DNA from: Streptomyces sp. JB150 | Lineage (GTDB): Bacteria > Actinomycetota > Actinomycetes > Streptomycetales > Streptomycetaceae | Length of the DNA: 64,000 nucleotides | Assembly: GCF_011193355.1 (NCBI RefSeq) | Contig: NZ_CP049780.1 | Coordinates: 319,586-383,585 of the forward strand | Direction of reading: 5' to 3' | Shown: positions 51,639-62,082 of the stretch, piece after piece | Layout of the letters: every line of letters starts with the position of its first letter | How positions within the stretch are numbered: the stretch's first letter is position 1 | Notes under the pieces: model-generated | What the model saw: the letters and a program-made list of their open reading frames with translations, nothing else | The model's database searches: none | What the model was told of the DNA's origin: nothing | Position numbers and translations under genes: made by a program

Positions 51639-52619
51639 GTGACCCTGCCGCTGATCGCCCCCATGCTCGCCACCCCCGGCACCCTCCCGCCCGCCGCGCA
51701 GGACGCGCGCTGGGCGTACGAGACCAAGCAGGACGGCCAGCGGGTGGTGGTGTATGCCACCGGGGACGGCGGCCTCGTGCTGCGTGCCCGGTCGGGGGAC
51801 GAGATCACCGCCGCCTACCCGGAGCTGCTGCCGCTGGGCGGCGCCCTCGGCCGGACTCCCGCCGTCCTGGACGGCGAGGTGCTGGCGCTGGACGAGGAGG
51901 GACGCGCCGACTTCCAGCTGCTCCAGTCCCGGATGGGCCTCGCCCACGCGCCCGCGCGGGCCGCGCACCGGGCGGCGCGGGTGCCGGTGCATCTGGTGCT
52001 GTTCGACGTGATGCACCTGGCGGGCCGCTCGCTGACCGGGCTGCCGTACACCGAGCGGCGCGCCCGGCTGCTGGAGCTGGGTCTGGAGGGGCCGTTCTGG
52101 TCGACGCCGGGAGCGCTGGTCGGGCACGGCGAGGAGGCGCTGCGGGCGACGCGCGAGCACGGCCTGGAGGGGCTGGTGTGCAAGCGTCTGGACTCGGTGT
52201 ACGAGCCGGGGGTGCGCTCCCGTGCCTGGATCAAGATCCGCAACATGCGGGCGGTGGACGTCGTCGTGGGCGGCTGGCTGCCCGGCAAGGGCCGGCTGAC
52301 CGGGCTGCCGGGCGCGGTGCTGGTGGGTCAGCGCGCGGGCGGACGGCTCCGCTACGTGGGCAGTGTCGGCACCGGCTGGAGCGAGGCCGAGCGGGCCGAA
52401 CTGGCGGCCCTGCTGGCCGGCTTGGCGACCGACGTCTGTCCGTTCCAGCCGCGGCCGGCGGCGCCGGGCGCGCACTGGGTGCTGCCCCGGCTGGTCGGCG
52501 AGGTCCGCTACAGCACCCGTACCCGGGCGGGACTGCTGCGCCAGCCGTCCTGGCTGCGGCTGCGGCCGGACCTCACCCCCGAGGAGTCCTCGGCCGATCT
52601 GCCCGGCGCGGACCTGTGA
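51639..52619 (+). CDS. ATP-dependent DNA ligase (LigC/LigD-ligase-like)
   Basis: A 326-aa minimal ATP ligase. The adenylation motif I is YETKQDGQR with nucleophilic Lys30. Further motifs are VLDGEVLALDEEGRADFQLL (motif III/IIIa region), LEGLVCKRLDSVYEPG (motif IV) and RSRAWIKIRN (motif V, catalytic Lys). An OB domain follows from about residue 210 (VVVGGWLPGKGRLTGLPGAV, LRYVGSVGTGWSEAE). Such ligases serve backup repair or non-homologous end joining in actinobacteria. No ku or polymerase gene lies in the window. GTG 51639 is the only reasonable start. Confidence 0.93.
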   Translation: MTLPLIAPMLATPGTLPPAAQDARWAYETKQDGQRVVVYATGDGGLVLRARSGDEITAAYPELLPLGGALGRTPAVLDGEVLALDEEGRADFQLLQSRMGLAHAPARAAHRAARVPVHLVLFDVMHLAGRSLTGLPYTERRARLLELGLEGPFWSTPGALVGHGEEALRATREHGLEGLVCKRLDSVYEPGVRSRAWIKIRNMRAVDVVVGGWLPGKGRLTGLPGAVLVGQRAGGRLRYVGSVGTGWSEAERAELAALLAGLATDVCPFQPRPAAPGAHWVLPRLVGEVRYSTRTRAGLLRQPSWLRLRPDLTPEESSADLPGADL

Positions 52620-52762
52620 CGCCCGGCCCGAACCGGCTGTTGAGCTGGGCTTCACCGCCGGGTCACTCGTGATCCCTTGGCACGGCCGGAGTTTGTGGGC
52701 ATCCTGAACTGCCTTTCCCCCCACAGCCGTTGGGCTGCGCCCGCATCGCCGAGGAGGACGCA

Positions 52763-53539
52763 GTGTCGTCGCCGAAGTCCGTATCGCACCGCCGCAGATG
52801 GCTCACCGGAATCGCCGGAGCCTTCGCCCTGGTCATCGCCTTCCCCAGCACTGCCCTGGCCGCCCCGCCGCCGGCGCTGCCCGCCAACGCGGAGGCCGCC
52901 GAACGCGCCTACCAGCCCGCGTTCGACTACGACACCGACGGCTGCTACCCCACCCCCGCGGTCAGCGCCGACGGCACGGTCAACGGCGGCCTCGCCCCGA
53001 CCGGCGCCCTGAACGGCAACTGCCGGGACGCCTTCGACCTGGACAACACCAACAGCTACTCCCGCTACAAGTGCAACAACGGCTGGTGCGGCTACCTGTA
53101 CGGCCTGTACTTCGAGAAGGACCAGGCCCTGCCCGGCACCAGCCTGGGCGGGCACCGGCACGACTGGGAGCACGTCGTGGTGTGGGTGCAGAGCGGCCAG
53201 GTGCGGTACGTCTCGACGTCCAACCACGGCTCGTTCACCGTCACCGCCGCCTCCCAGGTGCGCTTCGACGGCACCCACGCCAAGGTCGTCTACCACAAGG
53301 ACGGCATCGGCACCCACTGCTTCCGCCTGGCGAGCGCGGGCGACGAGCCGCCGGAGAACCACAAGGGCACCTGGCAGTATCCGCCGCTGGTCGGCTGGAA
53401 CGGCTACCCGGCCGGTGTCCGCGAGAAGCTGAGCGCCTACGACTTCGGCAGCGCCCACTTCGGTTTGAAGGACGCGAGTTTCGCGAGCCACCTCGCGTCG
53501 GCGAAGCCGTCGGGGATCGCCTTCGACCCGTACGCGTGA
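52763..53539 (+). CDS. Secreted NPP1/NLP family protein (necrosis- and ethylene-inducing-peptide-like)
   Basis: A 258-aa exported protein. GTG 52763 has GAGGAGG five bases upstream. The signal peptide ends near residue 33 (ALA-AP). The NLP hallmark heptapeptide GHRHDWE is complete at residues 130-136 and is followed by HVVVWV. Two Cys pairs lie at 61/87 and 104/109, and the C-terminus has SHGFEDA-like replacement SNHGSFTV. In plant pathogens this fold binds plant sphingolipids and permeabilises membranes. In saprophytic actinomycetes its role is not known. Whether this member is toxic cannot be read from sequence. Confidence 0.92.
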   Translation: MSSPKSVSHRRRWLTGIAGAFALVIAFPSTALAAPPPALPANAEAAERAYQPAFDYDTDGCYPTPAVSADGTVNGGLAPTGALNGNCRDAFDLDNTNSYSRYKCNNGWCGYLYGLYFEKDQALPGTSLGGHRHDWEHVVVWVQSGQVRYVSTSNHGSFTVTAASQVRFDGTHAKVVYHKDGIGTHCFRLASAGDEPPENHKGTWQYPPLVGWNGYPAGVREKLSAYDFGSAHFGLKDASFASHLASAKPSGIAFDPYA

Positions 53540-53674
53540 CACCGTACGCGTGCCCCGTACGGTGACACCGCGGACGGGCGGCCGGGGTCGGCCCGGGGCG
53601 TGGGACCCGCGCCCCGCGCGGGTTCGGCCCCCTGGCCGATCCCGGTGGCCCCGCCGGGCCGTAGCGTCCCGGAC

Positions 53675-54694
53675 ATGACGACGAACGACACGAGCGGACG
53701 GCTCGACGAGGCATTCGAACGGCTCCACGCCTACGGTCCGGAGTTCCGGGGCTGGCTCAGCAACCACGCGCCCATGGTGGCCGAGTCGCTGGCCGCGCAC
53801 GGACAGGCCGGGGCCGTGCACCGGTGGCTGGACCTGTACAGCGACCGGCTGGAGGAGTTCCCCTCCCGCGTCGAGCCCGTCACCGACGCCAACTGGCGTG
53901 AGGCGCTGGGCGATCCGCGGCGGGCCGCCGACTGGGTCGACCACTTCACTCGGGCCGTCGCCGACCGCCCGTGGCGTGCCGTGCTCGCCGAGTGGTGGCC
54001 GCGCCTGCTGCCCGGCCTGTACGCCGCGGCCACCCACCCGGTCATCCGGGTCGGCCACGCCGTACGCGCCCTGGAAGGCCAGGAGAACGAGCCGCGGCGC
54101 ACCGAACTCGCCCACGCCCTCGGGTACTGGGCGGCCCGGCACCTGCCCGTGGCCGGCATCAGGGCGCTGCCCGGCGCGCCCAGCGCCGCCCTGAGTCGGG
54201 ACGCGGTGCCCCCGGTCGAGGCGGCCGTAGGCGGCTATCTCACGCGGCTCGCCGCCGTGCGCGACCTGCCCGTGTGGGCGGACGACGTGACCGACCCGGA
54301 CACCGCGCGGGCCGGGCTCGCCGAACTCGTCCGGGCCGCCACCCACCGGTACGCCACCCACGGCCACGGCGACGAGACGATGCTCGTGCACGCGGCGACC
54401 GCCCCGAACGCCGTGCTGCGCACGCTGCACGTGCTGCCCCGCGAGCTGTGGGCGCCCAGCCTGCACGCCGCGTGGACGGCCTCGGCGGCCATCACCGCCA
54501 TGTACGCCCCCGACGAGCCGGCCGACTACGCGCCGCCCGCCGCGCTGACCGCCGAGGAGGTCGTCGAACGCGCCCTCGCCCACGGTGACGAGCACGTCAT
54601 CAAGTTCACCGACACCGCCCTCGACATCGGCGACGAGCAGGCCCTTGCGGCCGCCCTGCGCGCGGTGGAACTGAGCGAACCCCTGGCCGGATGA
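53675..54694 (+). CDS. Questin-oxidase-like protein (DUF4243 family)
   Basis: A 339-aa soluble protein of the family founded by fungal questin oxidase, which opens an anthraquinone ring without a classical flavin or haem motif. Matching phrases are FERLHAYGPEFRGWLSNHAP, HRWLDLYSDRLEEFP, NWREALGDPRRAADWVDHFT, VIRVGHAVRALEGQENEPRR, VHAATAPNAVLRTLHVLPRE and DEHVIKFTDTAL. The histidines in HAP, GHAVRA, HGHGDETMLVHA and EHVIKF could form a metal site. ATG 53675 is the start. No polyketide cluster is nearby, so the natural substrate is unclear. Confidence 0.85.
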   Translation: MTTNDTSGRLDEAFERLHAYGPEFRGWLSNHAPMVAESLAAHGQAGAVHRWLDLYSDRLEEFPSRVEPVTDANWREALGDPRRAADWVDHFTRAVADRPWRAVLAEWWPRLLPGLYAAATHPVIRVGHAVRALEGQENEPRRTELAHALGYWAARHLPVAGIRALPGAPSAALSRDAVPPVEAAVGGYLTRLAAVRDLPVWADDVTDPDTARAGLAELVRAATHRYATHGHGDETMLVHAATAPNAVLRTLHVLPRELWAPSLHAAWTASAAITAMYAPDEPADYAPPAALTAEEVVERALAHGDEHVIKFTDTALDIGDEQALAAALRAVELSEPLAG

Positions 54695-54719
54695 GGGCCG
54701 TTCGGCCGATGATGGCCGG

Positions 54720-55238
54720 ATGGATCATGACGACACGCTGCCGCCGGCGCTCGCCGCCGACGCCCTGCTCGCCCTGGCCGACGGCCATCACGCCCGCACC
54801 GCACGCCCGGCCGGCACCCGGGAGGCCGCCGGGCACCTGGTGAAGACGTACGCCCTCCAGGCCCCCGGACGCACGGTCACCGCACGGGACGTCGAGGCCG
54901 CCCTGCGGATCGCCGAGGGCCATCTGGCACTCGGCGGGCAGCGCGGCTCCCTGGGCCTGTCCGTACTGATCCTGCACGCGGGCGGCGACGGCGACTACGT
55001 GGTCCTCCACACCTGGATCGAGGGGCACATGGCGGACCTCGCGGTGTTCACCGGCCCGGCCGGCGATCCCGCGCGGCTGCGGCCGGGGCGCGCCGGGCTC
55101 GCGCCCTGTGTGTGGGAGGCGGCACTGCTGGCGCACGAGCGGGCGGCCTTCTCCCGGCATGTCCTGGACGGCACGGGGCCGTTGCCGGACCGGCTCACCG
55201 CCTGGAGCGCGGACACCGTCGAGGGGACGGTGCGGTGA
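54720..55238 (+). CDS. Conserved hypothetical protein, 172 aa
   Basis: I do not recognise a domain. The protein is soluble with a helical first half (ALAADALLALADGHHARTAR, VEAALRIAEGHLALGG) and a beta-rich second half (SLGLSVLILHAGGDGDYVVLHTWIEG, MADLAVFTG), then CVWEAALLAHERAAFSRHVL. It ends by overlapping the start of a GNAT gene by 4 nt (GTGA), so the two proteins are probably made together. The acetyltransferase may act on, or with, this protein. Confidence 0.75.
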   Translation: MDHDDTLPPALAADALLALADGHHARTARPAGTREAAGHLVKTYALQAPGRTVTARDVEAALRIAEGHLALGGQRGSLGLSVLILHAGGDGDYVVLHTWIEGHMADLAVFTGPAGDPARLRPGRAGLAPCVWEAALLAHERAAFSRHVLDGTGPLPDRLTAWSADTVEGTVR

Positions 55239-55708
55239 GCGGCGCGCCCGTGGTGCGGCCCGCCCGCCCCGCCGACCTGCCCCGGGTCGCCGAACTGGCC
55301 CGGCTGCACACCGCGTACGAACGGGCCGCGCCGCCCGCACCGGGCCTCGCCGAACGCCTCGACACCCTGCTGTTCGCCCGCTCCGCGCCGCGGCTGCGCT
55401 GCCTGGTCGCCGAGGCACCCGGCGGCGAGGTCGTCGGCTACGCCACCTGCGCCCCCGAAGTGTCCACCTGGGACGGCTGCGAGTTCCTGCACATGGACTG
55501 CCTGTTCCTCGACCCGGACCACCGGGGCCGGGGACTGGGCGCGCGGCTCATGGACGCGGTGCTCGCGGAGGCCCGCGCCCTGGGCCTGGCCGAGGTGCGG
55601 TGGCAGACTCCCGCCTGGAACGAGGGCGCGATCCGCTTCTACGGCCGGCTGGGCGCCCGCGGCCACGCCCAGGAGAAGGTGCGCTTCACCCTTCCGGTCG
55701 CGAACTGA
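55235..55708 (+). CDS. GNAT-family N-acetyltransferase
   Basis: A 157-aa acyl-CoA transferase. The acetyl-CoA-binding loop is LDPDHRGRGLGARLMDAVL (Q/RxxGxG/A reads RGRGLG). Before it are VVGYATCAPEVSTWDGCEFL and HMDCLFLDPD, and after it EVRWQTPAWNEGAIRFYGRLGA. GTG 55235 has GAGGGGA upstream and overlaps the preceding stop by 4 nt. The substrate is unknown; it could be an amine, an antibiotic or a protein N-terminus. Confidence 0.9.
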   Translation: MSGAPVVRPARPADLPRVAELARLHTAYERAAPPAPGLAERLDTLLFARSAPRLRCLVAEAPGGEVVGYATCAPEVSTWDGCEFLHMDCLFLDPDHRGRGLGARLMDAVLAEARALGLAEVRWQTPAWNEGAIRFYGRLGARGHAQEKVRFTLPVAN

Positions 55709-55777
55709 CGTTCCCCGCCGGGGGATTCGAGCCGGACCCCAGGGGGCCGGCCCGCCGTTGGGGCTATCGTGTCCGGC

Positions 55778-56713
55778 ATGTCCGTTCCGGAACTGATCCG
55801 TATCGTCTCGCGCGACTCGCCCATGGCCCTGGCCCAGGTGGAGCGGGTCCGCGCGGAGCTGTCCGCCCGGTATCCCGGTGTGCGCACCGAGGTCGTGCCC
55901 GTGAAGACCACCGGCGACAAGTGGCTGGGGGACCTCTCCCTCGTCGAGGGGAAGGGGGCCTTCACCAAGGAGGTCGACGCCGCGCTGCTGGCGGGCACGG
56001 CCGATCTCGCGGTGCACTGCGTCAAGGACGTGCCCGCCGACCGGCCGCTGCCGGCGGGCACGGTGTTCGCCGCGTTCCTCCGGCGCGACGACATCCGCGA
56101 CGCGCTGGTGCACCCGGGCGGACGCACCCTGGACCAGCTGCCGCCCGGAACGCGGATCGGCACCTCGTCGGTGCGCAGGATCGCCCAACTCGCCGCCGGT
56201 CACCCGCACCTGGCGTGCGTGCCGCTGCGCGGCAACGCCAACCGGCGGCTGGAGAAGCTGGCGGCGGGCGAGGCGGACGCCCTGCTGCTCGCGGTGTCCG
56301 GCCTGGAGCGGATCGGCCGCCGGGACGTGATCAGCGAGGTGCTGTCGCCGGAGACGATGATGCCGCCCATCGGCGCGGGCATCCTCGCCCTGCAGTGCCG
56401 GGAGGACGACACCGCCCTCATCGACGCGGTCAGCGCCCTCGGCGATCCGGACACCCATCGCGAGGCGACCGCCGAGCGGATGTTCCTGCATGTGCTCCAG
56501 GGCCACTGCAACAGCCCGATCGCCGGTTACGCGCGGGTGGACCGCGGCGGCGAACTGTCCCTGCGCGCCTGCGTGTTCACCCCGGACGGCAAGACCCGCC
56601 TCAACGCCCACGAGTGGGCCGGCCGGCTGGACGCGGCCACCCTCGGCACCTCGGTCGCGGTGGCGCTGCTGCGGCAGGGCGCCCGGGAGATCATCGACGG
56701 CATCCCGCACTGA
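55778..56713 (+). CDS. hemC: Hydroxymethylbilane synthase (porphobilinogen deaminase), stand-alone paralogue
   Basis: A 311-aa enzyme that polymerises four porphobilinogens in tetrapyrrole synthesis. Expected residues are present: [15 protein letters not shown] (catalytic Asp), [19 protein letters not shown] and [19 protein letters not shown] (cofactor-binding arginines), [13 protein letters not shown], and the cofactor-anchoring Cys in [13 protein letters not shown]. Several core phrases differ from the usual hemC spelling (VHSLKDLPT, LRGNVNTRL, GGCQVPI), so this is a diverged copy. No other hem gene is adjacent. A TATCGT box seven bases before ATG 55778 suggests a leaderless message. It may serve a specialised tetrapyrrole rather than housekeeping haem. 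Confidence 0.88.
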   Translation: MSVPELIRIVSRDSPMALAQVERVRAELSARYPGVRTEVVPVKTTGDKWLGDLSLVEGKGAFTKEVDAALLAGTADLAVHCVKDVPADRPLPAGTVFAAFLRRDDIRDALVHPGGRTLDQLPPGTRIGTSSVRRIAQLAAGHPHLACVPLRGNANRRLEKLAAGEADALLLAVSGLERIGRRDVISEVLSPETMMPPIGAGILALQCREDDTALIDAVSALGDPDTHREATAERMFLHVLQGHCNSPIAGYARVDRGGELSLRACVFTPDGKTRLNAHEWAGRLDAATLGTSVAVALLRQGAREIIDGIPH

Positions 56714-56746
56714 CGCGGTGGTCGGGCGGTGCTTGCCTGCCGGGGG

Positions 56747-57268
56747 TCAGGCGGTGCCTTCCTCCGCCTGGTCGCGCAGGAAGGTGCTCACCTGGTGGGC
56801 GAGGCTGTCGCGGCCCGCGACGGAGTGCGCGCAGGCCGTCCCCTCGGGCAGGCCGATGCCGCCGGACCACATCCTGCGGTCGGCCCACTCGTCGTCCACC
56901 CGCAGCTGGATCTGCACGTCCACCTGGCCGAGCGCGGCCTCCGGTCCGGCGGCGTACACCACGGCGGTGACCCGGCGCAGCGGGTAGACGTCGTAGCCCT
57001 CGATGAACTGGGAGTTGCGCCAGTCCATGAACGCGCTCTCCCCGTCGGGGCCGATCCGCACGTCGATCTGGCCGTCCTCCAGGTGGACGCCGAACCGCTC
57101 GGTGCCGCGGTTCTCGACGGTGACGCGGAGGCGGAAGTACGTCAGTCCGTCCGCGGCGTCGTCCCGGCCGCGCGGCGGCTCGGCAAGCTCCAGTCGGTGG
57201 ACGCGCAGACGCAGACCGGCGTGCTCCTCGCAGTCCTGCCAGTCCCCGACCACGTTCGGCTCGTACAC
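56747..57268 (-). CDS. Hypothetical beta-sandwich protein, 173 aa
   Basis: No named family is certain. The protein is cytosolic, with alternating strands typical of an Ig-like or DUF4352-like sandwich: HAGLRLRVHRLELAEPPRGR, YFRLRVTVENRGTERFGVHL, DGQIDVRIGPDG, VDVQIQLRVDDEWADRRMWS. It ends with an acidic helix. GTG 57268 has GAGAGG six bases upstream and a good TTGACA/TAGGAA promoter at 57296-57325. It may be a small binding protein; no partner is evident. Confidence 0.75.
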   Translation of the reverse strand: MYEPNVVGDWQDCEEHAGLRLRVHRLELAEPPRGRDDAADGLTYFRLRVTVENRGTERFGVHLEDGQIDVRIGPDGESAFMDWRNSQFIEGYDVYPLRRVTAVVYAAGPEAALGQVDVQIQLRVDDEWADRRMWSGGIGLPEGTACAHSVAGRDSLAHQVSTFLRDQAEEGTA

Positions 57269-57295
57269 ACTGCACCTCTCGACCTCTGAAGCTGC

Positions 57296-57325
57296 TTCCT
57301 ATCCGTGGGCTGAGCGCACTGTCAA
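57296..57325 (-). promoter_or_regulatory. Promoter of the 173-aa hypothetical gene
   Basis: Minus-strand -35 TTGACA (57320-57325), 18-bp spacer, -10 TAGGAA (57296-57301). The start site is predicted near 57289, about 20 nt before GTG 57268. Confidence 0.55.
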
Positions 57326-57539
57326 ATGAGCGGAATGGGCTGTTGCCCCGGTTTTCCGGGCCCCGATCGGTGATCAAGCCGTGGGCAGGACGAATCCGCC
57401 GCGGCCCGGCCGGGGCGGGTGCGCGGGCGTGCCGTACATCACGTTCCGGGCGCCGGGCCCGTGCTCCCCCGCCGCGCGGGCCGGTGATCGCCGGCGCCCT
57501 GTCGTTCCCTACGAAAAGGCCGGAATATTCATGAAAGGC

Positions 57540-57565
57540 GTTTCGTCCCGATTTGCGCCGGGAAT
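57540..57565 (+). promoter_or_regulatory. SigB-group promoter before the sigma-factor gene
   Basis: GTTTCG (57540-57545), 14-base spacer, GGGAAT (57560-57565). This closely resembles SigB-type promoters (GTTT...GGGWAW in Bacillus, GNNT...GGGTAY in Streptomyces). Transcription would begin about 135 nt upstream of the sigma gene, consistent with positive autoregulation. The rest of the 438-bp gap 57269-57706 contains no other convincing gene. Confidence 0.6.
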
Positions 57566-57706
57566 CTCCTGGGAAGTGCTTCGGACAGGAGGCACGTCCG
57601 TGGGAGCCCGTGCGCAGGGGACCCCGGCGTCCCGCATGCCAGTGCCCGAACCGCGCCTCCCACGGTGTCCGTCCATCCGGCACCCCCTGAGGGAGGCACG
57701 CGCACC

Positions 57707-58501
57707 ATGCGTACGGCCGGCAGAACGAAGCAGCACCCGCACGACGACGCTCCGGACACCACGGAAGCGTTCGAACGACTCCAGAAGCTCCCCGAGGGCA
57801 GCCCCGAGCGCAGGGCGCTCAGGGACGAGCTGGTCCGCCTGTGGCTGCCGATGGCCGAGCGGATCGCCGTCCGCTTCCGCGGCCGCGGCGAGGCCCTGGA
57901 GGATCTGTACCAGGTCGCGGCCCTCGGCCTGGTCAAGGCCGTCGATCACTACGATCCGTCGCGCGGCCGCGCCTTCGAGGCGTACGCCGTGCCCACCGTG
58001 ACCGGTGAGATCAAGCGGCACTTCCGGGACCACATGTGGACCCTGCACGTGCCCCGGCGCGTCCAGGATCTGCGCAACCGGGTGCGGCGGGCCGCCAAGG
58101 AGCTGGCCCAGACCACGCCGGGCAGGGCGCCGACGGTCGCCGAGATCGCCGAGCACGCCCAGCTGAGCGAGGCCGAGGTGGCCACCGGCATGGAGGCCCT
58201 GGAGTGCTTCACGGCGCTCTCCCTGGAGGCCGAGATGCCCGGCACCGACGGCTACGCCCTCGGGGACGCGATAGGCGGCCCCGACCCGCGCTTCGACGTC
58301 GTGGTCGACCGGGTGGCCGTCCGGCCCTGTCTGGAGGCCCTGCCCGAGCGCGAGCGCACCATCCTCTACCTGCGCTTCTTCTGCGGCATGACGCAGAGCA
58401 CCATCGCCGACCAGCTGGGCATCTCGCAGATGCACGTCTCACGTCTGCTGAGCGCCTGCTTCGCCCGGCTGCGGGAGGAGCTGCTCACCGAGGCACGCTA
58501 G
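57707..58501 (+). CDS. RNA polymerase sigma factor, SigB/SigF/SigG subfamily
   Basis: A 264-aa group 3 sigma factor. Region 2 contains LWLPMAERIAVRFRGRGEAL, EDLYQVAALGLVKAVDHYDP and FEAYAVPTVTGEIKRHFRDH. Region 3 starts at WTLHVPRRVQDLRNRVRRAA and PTVAEIAEHAQLSEAEV. Region 4 holds CLEALPERERTILYLRFFCG and QSTIADQLGISQMHVSRLLS, a helix-turn-helix for the -35 element. GGGAGG precedes ATG 57707. It lacks an adjacent anti-sigma gene. The upstream GTTTCG/GGGAAT element suggests self- or cross-activation. The SpoIIE phosphatases in this window are candidates for upstream signalling. Confidence 0.95.
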   Translation: MRTAGRTKQHPHDDAPDTTEAFERLQKLPEGSPERRALRDELVRLWLPMAERIAVRFRGRGEALEDLYQVAALGLVKAVDHYDPSRGRAFEAYAVPTVTGEIKRHFRDHMWTLHVPRRVQDLRNRVRRAAKELAQTTPGRAPTVAEIAEHAQLSEAEVATGMEALECFTALSLEAEMPGTDGYALGDAIGGPDPRFDVVVDRVAVRPCLEALPERERTILYLRFFCGMTQSTIADQLGISQMHVSRLLSACFARLREELLTEAR

Positions 58502-58534
58502 GCGGTGTCGTCCGGAGCAGCCCCTGTACTTCCC

Positions 58535-58894
58535 CTAGGCGTCTCCGAGGGCGGTCTGGCCGTCCTCGGGCGGTGCTCCCGGGATCTGGGTCGGGCCGTG
58601 GCGGTCGAGGGCGTCCTCCAGCTCGGCGCGGATCTCCGGGGGCATCTGCCCGTGGCGGCCCCAGATGAGGATCAGCTCGGCGACATTGCGCAGCTTGATG
58701 TTCGTGTGCTGGGAGACCTCCTTCAGCACCGTCCAGCCCTGCTCGGGCGTGACCCGGCCCAGCGCCACCATCATCCCGATCGCCTGGTCCACGACGGCGT
58801 GGGAGGAGACGGCCTCCTTGAGCTGGGCCACTTCTCGCTGGAGTGCCAAGATCCGGTCCGTCTCGTCGGCCGGCTCGCTCGGTGTGTGTGCCAC
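58535..58894 (-). CDS. ANTAR-domain protein
   Basis: A 119-aa protein. A short coiled-coil (RILALQREVAQLKEAVSSHA) leads into a C-terminal three-helix ANTAR domain: VVDQAIGMMVALGRVTPEQG, WTVLKEVSQHTNIKLRNVAE, LILIWGRHGQM. ANTAR domains bind paired hairpins in mRNA to prevent termination. There is no GAF or receiver domain, unlike most members, so this is a minimal form. GTG 58894 is chosen. It converges on the sigma-factor gene (33 bp between stops). Confidence 0.88.
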   Translation of the reverse strand: MAHTPSEPADETDRILALQREVAQLKEAVSSHAVVDQAIGMMVALGRVTPEQGWTVLKEVSQHTNIKLRNVAELILIWGRHGQMPPEIRAELEDALDRHGPTQIPGAPPEDGQTALGDA

Positions 58895-59021
58895 CCGTCC
58901 ATCGTGCCACCACGCGTCTGTGGTGCCACCGGGGTACTCGGCAGGCGCCGAGGGCGGTTCCGGTTGGACACTGGTGTGCAACCGGTGGCCGCCGGCCCCA
59001 CGAACCCAGGGAACGACTGCC

Positions 59022-59825
59022 ATGACACAGCACCCCACACCCTCCGCCCGTCCGAGGGAGGTCGTCTCGACCGACTCCGTCTTCGGTGCGCCCTGCTGGG
59101 TGAGCCTGACCAGCCGGGACCTGGCCACCACGGAGTCGTTCTACTCGGCCGTGCTGGGGTGGCAGTGGCGATCGGTCAAGCTCGGCGACCGCTTCCGGAT
59201 CGCCCTCGCGAACGGAGCGCCGGTGGCCGGGGTCGCCGGGCTGGCCGGCGTGTGGCACGCGGCGGTCGCCTGGACGCCGTACTTCGCGGTGCGCAGCGCG
59301 GACGAGGTGGCGAGCCGGGTGCAGGAACGCGGCGGCACCGTCGCGGTCGGCCCGATCTCCTTCCCGCCCGGGCGCGGGGCGCTGCTGGCCGACCGGGACG
59401 GAGCGACCTTCGGCATCTGGGAGGGCGCGCTCTTCTCCGACTGGGAGACCTGGCGCCGGGCGGCCCCCGCGTTCGTCCGGCTGCACACCCGCGACGCCTT
59501 CGACGCCGCGATCTTCTACGGCGAGGTCCTGGACTGGGCCTCGGCACGGCCGGGCTGCTGCGAGGTGGAGTACGAGGGCGAGGAGGTCGTGCTGCGCAGC
59601 CGGGGCGACATCGTGGCCCGGATCGAGTCCGGTGCCGTCGAGGCGGCGCCCGACCCCACCATCCGGCCGCACTGGCAGGTGCACTTCTCCGTGCCCGACG
59701 TGGCCGCCTGCGCGCGCGCCGCGGAGCTGCACGGCGGCAGCGTGCTGCGCGAGAGCTCCGACGAGGCGGTGCTGCGCGACCCCGACGGCGCGCAGTTCAC
59801 GGTGACGTCCCGGCGGGAGCGGTAG
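59022..59825 (+). CDS. VOC-superfamily protein with two glyoxalase/bleomycin-resistance-like domains
   Basis: A 267-aa tandem VOC protein. Domain 1 (about 20-130) has GAPCWVSLTSRDLATTESFY and SAVLGWQW, ending ALLADRDGATFGIWEG. Domain 2 (about 145-265) has FVRLHTRDAFDAAIFYGEVL and HWQVHFSVPDVAACARAAEL, ending VLRDPDGAQFTVTS. Members bind metal and small molecules, either as enzymes or antibiotic-sequestering proteins, and the substrate here is unknown. ATG 59022 has AGGGAA nine bases upstream. A strong bidirectional terminator follows. Confidence 0.9.
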   Translation: MTQHPTPSARPREVVSTDSVFGAPCWVSLTSRDLATTESFYSAVLGWQWRSVKLGDRFRIALANGAPVAGVAGLAGVWHAAVAWTPYFAVRSADEVASRVQERGGTVAVGPISFPPGRGALLADRDGATFGIWEGALFSDWETWRRAAPAFVRLHTRDAFDAAIFYGEVLDWASARPGCCEVEYEGEEVVLRSRGDIVARIESGAVEAAPDPTIRPHWQVHFSVPDVAACARAAELHGGSVLRESSDEAVLRDPDGAQFTVTSRRER

Positions 59826-59865
59826 GAACGACGGGAGCCGCAGGGGAGCGGACGAGGTGCGGCGC

Positions 59866-59900
59866 GGTGAGCGGGCGGCCGTCGGGGCCGCCCGCTCACC
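59866..59900. terminator. Bidirectional terminator, 15-bp perfect stem
   Basis: GGTGAGCGGGCGGCC (59866-59880) pairs perfectly with GGCCGCCCGCTCACC (59886-59900) around a 5-nt loop and is followed by TTT on the + strand. It lies midway between the convergent VOC and glgX genes. Confidence 0.85.
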
Positions 59901-59928
59901 TTTGCGCCGTCCGGGTGCGCCGTCCGGC

Positions 59929-62078
<2,150 letters not shown>

Positions 62079-62082
<4 letters not shown>

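Noticed and set aside
57530..57706. Short ATG frame starting at 57530 before the sigma gene
   Set aside because: It lacks a ribosome site and shows no conserved content. The segment carries the SigB-like promoter instead.
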